From Chitinophaga sp. CF118 (GTDB lineage Bacteria; Bacteroidota; Bacteroidia; Chitinophagales; Chitinophagaceae), in assembly GCF_900112615.1 (NCBI RefSeq), contig NZ_FOMK01000002.1, positions 682,001 to 746,000 on the forward strand: a DNA stretch of 64,000 nt. Direction: 5' to 3'. Shown here one piece after another: positions 63,145-64,000 of the stretch. Numbering within the stretch: position 1 is the stretch's first letter; each line of letters opens with the position of its first letter. The notes under the pieces were generated by a model. The model was given only the letters and a program-made list of their open reading frames with translations. It ran no database searches and was not told where the DNA came from. The position numbers and the translations under genes were made by a program.

Positions 63145-64000
63145 ATGAAAACATTATACCTTTTGCTGCTGATATTTATTTGTCCGTTAATTGTAGTCGC
63201 ACAAACGACCGGCAGCACGCAAAAATCAAGAGATCATATTTGTATAGATACCGGCTGGCGGTTCGCCTATGGCCATCCGTTTGATGCTGCCAAAGATTTT
63301 AACAACGGCACTGGCTATTTCTCTTATTTTGCCAAAGCAGGCTACGGCGATGGTGCCGCCGCCGCTGATTTTGACGACAGGCCCTGGCGCAAGCTTGATT
63401 TGCCGCACGACTGGGCGGTCGAACTGGGTTTTAGCGAAAAGGCCAGTTTTAGCCATGGTTTTAAAGCACTGGGCCGAAACTTTCCTGAGAGCAGTGTGGG
63501 CTGGTATCGCAAAAAATTTACAATAGCAAAGCAGGATTACGGTCAACATATCAGCATCGCTTTTGATGGTGTTTTCCGTAACTCTACCGTTTGGGTAAAC
63601 GGGCATTACCTGGGCACCGAGCTCAGTGGCTACAACGATTTTGAATATGATATTACGCAGCTTTTAAACTACGGCGGCGATAATACCATTGCCGTAAGGG
63701 TAGACGCCACAATGGAAGAGGGCTGGTTTTATGAAGGAGCCGGCATTTACAGACATGTGTGGCTAAATATAACATCGCCTCTGCATGTTGCTTCCAATGG
63801 CACATTTGTGAGCAGCAGTGTTAACAATGGTATGGCGCAGTTAACGGTTAAAACCAATATAAGCAATTACGATACTAAGGCAGATAGCTTTGCCATTATA
63901 CAAAAAGTTTACGACCGGCAAGGGCATTTGCTGGCAAAGAAGCAAACAGACGGTAATGCCCTGCAACCTTTTAAAACCGGCGAATACAACAGCGAACTGG
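63145..64000 (+). CDS. GH2 beta-galactosidase-like glycosidase, partial (3' end beyond window)
   Basis: About 285 residues visible. A signal peptide (MKTLYLLLLIFICPLIVVAQ) is followed by the GH2 sugar-binding domain: DTGWRFAYGHPF, the typical RKLDLPHDWAVE, VGWYRKKF, IAFDGVFRNSTVWVNGHYLG and the EGAGIYRHVWL motif. The immunoglobulin-like domain starts near 215. The catalytic barrel is beyond the edge. Family members are beta-galactosidases, beta-glucuronidases and relatives; the substrate cannot be fixed here. The signal peptide implies periplasmic or surface location. It may start another glycan locus. Confidence 0.9.
   Translation, partial: MKTLYLLLLIFICPLIVVAQTTGSTQKSRDHICIDTGWRFAYGHPFDAAKDFNNGTGYFSYFAKAGYGDGAAAADFDDRPWRKLDLPHDWAVELGFSEKASFSHGFKALGRNFPESSVGWYRKKFTIAKQDYGQHISIAFDGVFRNSTVWVNGHYLGTELSGYNDFEYDITQLLNYGGDNTIAVRVDATMEEGWFYEGAGIYRHVWLNITSPLHVASNGTFVSSSVNNGMAQLTVKTNISNYDTKADSFAIIQKVYDRQGHLLAKKQTDGNALQPFKTGEYNSEL

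Noticed and set aside
1..64000. tRNA, rRNA, CRISPR arrays and complete IS elements
   Set aside because: None was recognised by eye on either strand; no transposase-like protein is present.

Overview
The window looks like chromosomal DNA from a soil- or plant-associated member of the Bacteroidota, most likely Chitinophagaceae (Chitinophaga-like). The evidence is SusC/SusD-type outer-membrane proteins, a hybrid two-component regulator, a type IX secretion C-terminal signal, Bacteroidota-restricted families (DUF6266-like, DUF6934-like, PD-(D/E)XK AAA-ATPase-like) and several promoters of the Bacteroidota type TTG-N19/20-TAnnTTTG. No rRNA, tRNA, CRISPR array or complete insertion sequence was seen.

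Layout. 1-8.1 kb (minus strand): a polysaccharide-utilisation locus with a hybrid two-component regulator, SusC and a SusD cut by the window edge. A secreted alpha/beta hydrolase is divergent at 8.25-9.3 kb. 9.4-10.7 kb: a DUF6934-like protein followed by three tandem copies of a 62-residue protein gene, the middle one frameshifted. 11.1-19.7 kb: a very large cyclic beta-1,2-glucan synthase-like gene. 20.2-26.9 kb: OsmC, a GH29 alpha-L-fucosidase, two DUF6266-like paralogues, a long palindrome, an AAA-ATPase-like/PD-(D/E)XK protein, an SDR and a SnoaL-like protein. 27.1-31.2 kb: a short AraC regulator, then a TonB receptor, a small His-bearing membrane protein and a divergent HupE/UreJ-like protein, probably a metal-uptake unit. 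31.7-32.2 kb: an SRPBCC protein.

32.3-49.4 kb holds the most unusual item. It is a four-gene minus-strand cluster encoding two small paralogous two-domain beta proteins, an approximately 1170-residue beta-rich protein and a 3980-residue giant. The giant has a possible GT-B-like N-terminus, long amphipathic beta repeats resembling DUF6603, and LysM-like motifs. None of the four has a recognisable signal peptide, and I know of no described function for such a set.

49.7-64 kb is accessory in character. It contains a YdeI-like and a VOC protein, a 1055-residue modular secreted SGNH esterase with a T9SS tail, and an operon of an XRE/pentapeptide-repeat regulator plus an ABC exporter that looks imported. 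It also has one broken and one intact GC-rich VOC gene, a luciferase-like flavin oxidoreductase, an SRPBCC protein, and an SDR with a direct-repeat operator next to its probable AraC regulator. The window ends in a GH2 glycosidase cut by the edge. Glycan use (SusCD, GH29, GH2, SGNH esterase), small-molecule detoxification and the uncharacterised giant cluster are the main themes.
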